This document shows positions 5,789 through 8,266 of a stretch of 8,266 bases of DNA, one piece after another; position 1 is the first letter of the stretch; the number at the start of each line of letters is the position of its first letter. The translations under genes and the position numbers were made by a program. Under the pieces are notes generated by a model. That model was not told where the DNA came from. It was given only the letters and a program-made list of their open reading frames with translations, and made no database searches. The stretch lies in the NCBI GenBank assembly GCA_003511465.1, contig DOID01000089.1:1760-10025 (forward strand), written 5' to 3'. The DNA comes from Bacillota bacterium (GTDB lineage: Bacteria; Bacillota; UBA4882; UBA10575).

Positions 5789-6925
5789 TTATTGGTAATA
5801 AATCGCGGTCCCCAGTGGAAGACCTTGAACAATTGCCCACTGGTCATCCATATCCACCACTTCGATTTCGATACAATGTTTATTCCCCTTGACGGAAGTG
5901 GTTACGGTCCAACCCTTCTTTTCTTCATACACCAATGCGGGCCGCGGGACCCGCAATCCAGTGGTCGAGCGGTAAATCAGATAAGCGGAGAAAGATCTTT
6001 TCTCCAGCAGTTCAAGGGCTAAAGAATTCTCTGTAAAGTACCAGAGACGGTTGGTATAATCGGTGGCCAAAAAAGATAGCTGATAGCGGCGTCCATTCGC
6101 CAGCAATACCGCCTCTTCCGGCGGATCCAAGTTCACCCCAGCCGGTAACTGGCAGACGAGGGTTTGCGTATATTCGGTCACCATTTTCGCCCATGGTTTA
6201 CCAGCCGTTAATTTAGAATTAAAACTGCGAGGCACGGAGGTTTTTTGGTTTAAGTCCGTTTTAATCTGGTGATGCTCAAGCAAGTCTAGGTTCTCCCCCC
6301 CATCAAGATGGGTGCTGAAAATCCCCGGTTGCGCCGCAACGACCAATTGATAATTACTTTGCCAATCGGCCAAAACCGTCTCGGCGTTATGGGATAACCG
6401 CGTACGGGTTGCCAATAACTCGGTTTTACGTGTCGTTAAAAATTGCCGATCCTCCTGCTTACCAACGGGATTAGGGTTATGTTCCGCCAAAATTTCCAGT
6501 TCCTTATTAATTGCACCCACTTCCAGATCAAGATGGTAAAGGCGGAAGGCAATTGTCCGCAACGCCAGCAAATCCTCTTTACTGAGGTTCGGTGCCGCCT
6601 TCGTCTTAATTAACTCCGCCACGGCTTCTCCGGCGCGCACCCGGGTGCCTTCCTCCACCAGTAAATAGGCTTCACCGGTAAAAGGGGCGGATAACACCAT
6701 CTCGGGGCGGAGCATCAAAACCTCCACCCATTGTCCGTGTTCAATCGTTCCCCAGTCCACCACCTTGACCCGGGGGAAAAGATAACCGATCCCCGCATAG
6801 ATTAACTGGGTAAGAAGAAGAAACAGCAACAAAACAACCAGGGAGAGCAGGGGAAGGCGGAATAAAGGTAACATTTTCAGTACACGAGCTAAAAAAGAAT
6901 CGGGTTTTAAGACATAGCGTTTCAA
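5789..6925 (-). CDS. HlyD-like membrane-anchored protein with lipoyl-type (barrel-sandwich) domain
   Basis: This looks like a HlyD-family (membrane-fusion-type) protein. A short basic N-terminus is followed by one strong membrane segment at about 24-48. The first half of a lipoyl-like hybrid motif is at 76-106 (LSAPFTGEAYLLVEEGTRVRAGEAVAEL), then a helical hairpin region at about 114-190. The second half is at 194-211 (VVAAQPGIFSTHLDGGE), and a beta-rich C-terminal part contains VPRPALVY (326-333) and VKGNKHCIEIEVV. Classical HlyD proteins bridge an inner-membrane pump and an outer-membrane channel. In a Gram-positive division operon the role is unknown and no pump gene is in view. The start is TTG at 6923-6925: an in-frame stop lies a few codons upstream and AGGGATGG precedes it; an ATG nearby is out of frame. 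The 378-aa product lies 41 bases upstream of yggS. Confidence 0.8.
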   Translation of the reverse strand: MKRYVLKPDSFLARVLKMLPLFRLPLLSLVVLLLFLLLTQLIYAGIGYLFPRVKVVDWGTIEHGQWVEVLMLRPEMVLSAPFTGEAYLLVEEGTRVRAGEAVAELIKTKAAPNLSKEDLLALRTIAFRLYHLDLEVGAINKELEILAEHNPNPVGKQEDRQFLTTRKTELLATRTRLSHNAETVLADWQSNYQLVVAAQPGIFSTHLDGGENLDLLEHHQIKTDLNQKTSVPRSFNSKLTAGKPWAKMVTEYTQTLVCQLPAGVNLDPPEEAVLLANGRRYQLSFLATDYTNRLWYFTENSLALELLEKRSFSAYLIYRSTTGLRVPRPALVYEEKKGWTVTTSVKGNKHCIEIEVVDMDDQWAIVQGLPLGTAIYYQ

Positions 6926-6960
6926 AAACCATCCCTACCTCTACTCAACGGAAAAAGCTT

Positions 6961-6989
6961 ATATTAATCAATATACCGGTAAATACTCA
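6961..6989 (-). promoter_or_regulatory. Candidate promoter for the HlyD-yggS-sepF-proC-ylmH-divIVA run
   Basis: In the 116-base gap between pgeF and the HlyD-like gene, minus-strand TGAGTA (6984-6989) and TAATAT (6961-6966) are 17 bases apart and would start transcription about 30 bases before the TTG. The -35 is weak for sigma A and one base off the TGAATA favoured by sigma G. A small inverted repeat, TATATT and AATATA (6960-6975), overlaps the -10 and could be an operator or just AT-rich sequence. No terminator was seen in the gap. Confidence 0.3.
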
Positions 6990-7041
6990 TAAATTCGTTA
7001 ATGTTCTTCTCTTTTCCTGCCTGCAGAGTTATTCTTTGCTT

Positions 7042-7824
7042 TTATTTCATCACGACCACGGAAAGCATCCGTTGTCCGGTTTGTTCACGTCGGAAGGAAT
7101 AAAAATCAGCACGCCGGCAAGCAGTACAAAGTTGGGACTGCTCGATCCGGGTTGGTTTTAAACCGTAGTCGACCAACAATTCTTGGTTGATCCGAGGCAA
7201 ATCCAAGGTAGAGTTTGAACGGGAAGCCTCCCAATCCAACTGCGGCCATTTTTTCTGAAATAAAGCCACCCTTTCTGGGGTCACCCGGTAACAACAGGGA
7301 CCAATCGCCGGTCCGATCGCCGCAAAGCAATCGGACGGAACACTTCCGTACTTGGCGGCCATAACATCTAAGGTTTTTGGGGCAATCCCGGCAAGCGTCC
7401 CTTTCCAACCGGCATGCACCGCCCCGATAACCCGGCGAACCGGGTCAACTAGCACCACCGGGACACAATCAGCATGAATGGTGGCGAGTCCCACACCTCG
7501 TCCATTAGTAACCAGCGCATCAGCTTCCGGCCGCGTAGTTCCGGGTGACGGTGGCCCCTCGACAGCGAGGATGACATCACCATGGACCTGTTTAAGCAAC
7601 CAAGTTTGGTCGGCTGTGAGCCCAAAAACGGCCAAAAAATGACGGCGGTTTTCCGCTTCCGCTTCCTTTTCCGTTAATTCGCCGATGCTACCCTTAGTAC
7701 TGCGCTCAGTAACTTTCAGCTCCGGCCACCGGGCGGAAAACCCTTGCGCCAGCCAGGAAAAGCGCGTCAGTAATTCCGAATAGTAATAGCTGATTCCGTT
7801 ATCTTCCCGCCGCTGCCAGGCCAT
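7042..7824 (-). CDS. pgeF: Peptidoglycan editing factor PgeF (YlmD/YfiH, laccase-domain family)
   Basis: PgeF family proteins are zinc/copper-binding enzymes once called multicopper polyphenol oxidases. In E. coli the enzyme hydrolyses UDP-MurNAc-peptide precursors carrying L-serine in place of L-alanine. The 260-aa product shows KQVHG (78-82), ADALVT (101-106), ADCVPVVLVDP (118-128), AVHAGWKGT (135-143), AIGPAIGPCCYRV (169-181) and the C-terminal CTACRRADFYSFRRE (233-247). The metal triad is H81, C120 and H137. The N-terminal region is unusual: after GFSAR (28-32) the usual GGxS and SLNLG-like residues are not recognisable, although the spacing to ENRR (58-61) is kept. ATG at 7822-7824 has GGAGGG 7 bases upstream and overlaps the end of nrdG by 26 bases. 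Placement upstream of yggS/sepF matches the ylmD-ylmE-ylmF order. Confidence 0.92.
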   Translation of the reverse strand: MAWQRREDNGISYYYSELLTRFSWLAQGFSARWPELKVTERSTKGSIGELTEKEAEAENRRHFLAVFGLTADQTWLLKQVHGDVILAVEGPPSPGTTRPEADALVTNGRGVGLATIHADCVPVVLVDPVRRVIGAVHAGWKGTLAGIAPKTLDVMAAKYGSVPSDCFAAIGPAIGPCCYRVTPERVALFQKKWPQLDWEASRSNSTLDLPRINQELLVDYGLKPTRIEQSQLCTACRRADFYSFRREQTGQRMLSVVVMK

Positions 7825-8266
7825 GATTGGGCCCTCCGTTTTGCTCCCATAACACCGGGGTTTTTTTACCTAAAGAAGCCTTTACATCAATGATCCGTTG
7901 ATTACGGGAACCACGAAATAGAAGCTGGTCGGCTTTTTCTGCTAATATAAATGGGCCATCAACCAACAGATCAGTCAGGCCTAACAACTCCGCCACTACC
8001 GGTGAGGTGAACAGGCAAAGCTCTTCCCAAGTGTAACCCGTATAAATCATCACATTCCCCTGGGCGTCCTTGGTCTTTCGGGCTAAAGCCAGCGCCGCTT
8101 CGGGTTGATTAAGCGGCTCCCCGCCGCTTAATGTAATACCCGATAACAAAGGATTGTAATTTAGCAAAGCCCAAACCTCCGCAACGGATAAGCCGGTTCC
8201 ACCCCGAAAATCCCATGTTGCCGGATTATGACATCCCGGACATTGGTGGGGGCAACCCTGAAAAAA
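7799..8266 (-). CDS. nrdG: Anaerobic ribonucleotide reductase activating protein, radical SAM (partial, 5' end beyond window)
   Basis: NrdG uses S-adenosylmethionine and a 4Fe-4S cluster to install the glycyl radical on the class III ribonucleotide reductase NrdD. The visible 155 residues read in frame from the right edge. The radical-SAM cluster motif CPHQCPGC (CX3CX2C) is at residues 5-12, then HNPATWDFRGG (13-23), the SAM-binding GGEPL (48-52), MIYTGYTWEEL (73-83) and the family C-terminal VDGPF (102-106) with RGSRNQRIIDV (118-128). The missing N-terminus is probably 20-30 residues. A TTG at 8165-8167 could be mistaken for a start but lies after the cluster motif, so the gene clearly continues off the edge. 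Pyruvate formate-lyase activases share the fold; the RGSRNQRIIDV ending favours NrdG. The TAA at 7799-7801 lies inside pgeF. Confidence 0.9.
   Translation of the reverse strand, partial: FFQGCPHQCPGCHNPATWDFRGGTGLSVAEVWALLNYNPLLSGITLSGGEPLNQPEAALALARKTKDAQGNVMIYTGYTWEELCLFTSPVVAELLGLTDLLVDGPFILAEKADQLLFRGSRNQRIIDVKASLGKKTPVLWEQNGGPNHGLAAAGR

Noticed and set aside
6741..6932. Minus-strand ATG frame overlapping the start of the HlyD-like gene
   Set aside because: It uses the ATG next to the Shine-Dalgarno but in another frame. Its product has no family features and ends within the HlyD-like gene, whose own frame has clear domains.
7106..7408. Minus-strand 100-codon frame inside pgeF
   Set aside because: It is out of frame with the strongly conserved pgeF motifs and is a shadow.
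7430..7445. ACCCGG-TTCG-CCGGGT hairpin on the pgeF coding strand
   Set aside because: It is a six-pair stem with a UUCG-type loop in the middle of a coding region, has no T-run and is expected by chance.
7700..7745. Compensated frameshift in pgeF that might restore the usual GG-S motif
   Set aside because: A shifted frame does read GGRS, but it meets a stop at once and does not restore the later SLNLG-like motif. The in-frame spacing is already correct.
1..8266. CRISPR array, tRNA, rRNA, insertion sequence or defence genes
   Set aside because: No regularly spaced repeats, cloverleaf, transposase or known defence motif was seen on reading both strands.

Overview
The window looks like chromosomal DNA from an anaerobic, endospore-forming member of the Bacillota, in the broad Clostridia/Limnochordia sense. 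The signs are a WhiA regulator, a SepF/DivIVA division cluster, the spore-maturation pair SpmA/SpmB, and an oxygen-sensitive NrdG activase. Base composition is roughly balanced. Half of the genes appear to use GTG or TTG starts. I cannot name a genus from sequence alone.

Layout from left to right. Positions 1-136 hold no gene I can support, only a long inverted repeat and a weak hairpin. whiA (minus, 137-1105) is divergent from spmA-spmB (plus, 1188-2306) across an 82-base promoter region. spmB converges on divIVA, and the two overlap by 29 bases at their 3' ends. From 2278 to the right edge everything is on the minus strand. In transcription order it reads: nrdG (partial, runs off the right edge), pgeF/ylmD, a HlyD-like membrane protein, yggS/ylmE, sepF/ylmF, proC, ylmH, divIVA. 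This is the classic ylm division cluster of Gram-positive bacteria with three differences: proC sits between sepF and ylmH, the usual small membrane gene ylmG/yggT is absent, and a HlyD-like gene lies between pgeF and yggS.

How the genes fit together. PgeF corrects peptidoglycan precursors, YggS buffers pyridoxal phosphate and amino-acid pools, and ProC makes proline. SepF anchors FtsZ to the membrane, DivIVA marks poles and septa, and YlmH is an S4-domain ribosome/RNA-binding protein. WhiA is a division- and chromosome-linked DNA-binding protein. SpmA/SpmB act in spore core dehydration. From yggS to divIVA the spacing is tight (8-47 bases), which fits one operon. The 116-base gap upstream of the HlyD-like gene carries a candidate promoter. 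nrdG and pgeF overlap and are probably co-transcribed.

No mobile element, CRISPR array, tRNA or rRNA was seen. The observations most worth a second look are a perfect 20-bp palindrome inside the start of yggS, an anomalous spmA start (Shine-Dalgarno fused to the GTG, a perfect TATAAT just upstream, and an in-frame ATT at ideal spacing), the HlyD-like protein in a division operon, and a degenerate N-terminal region in PgeF.
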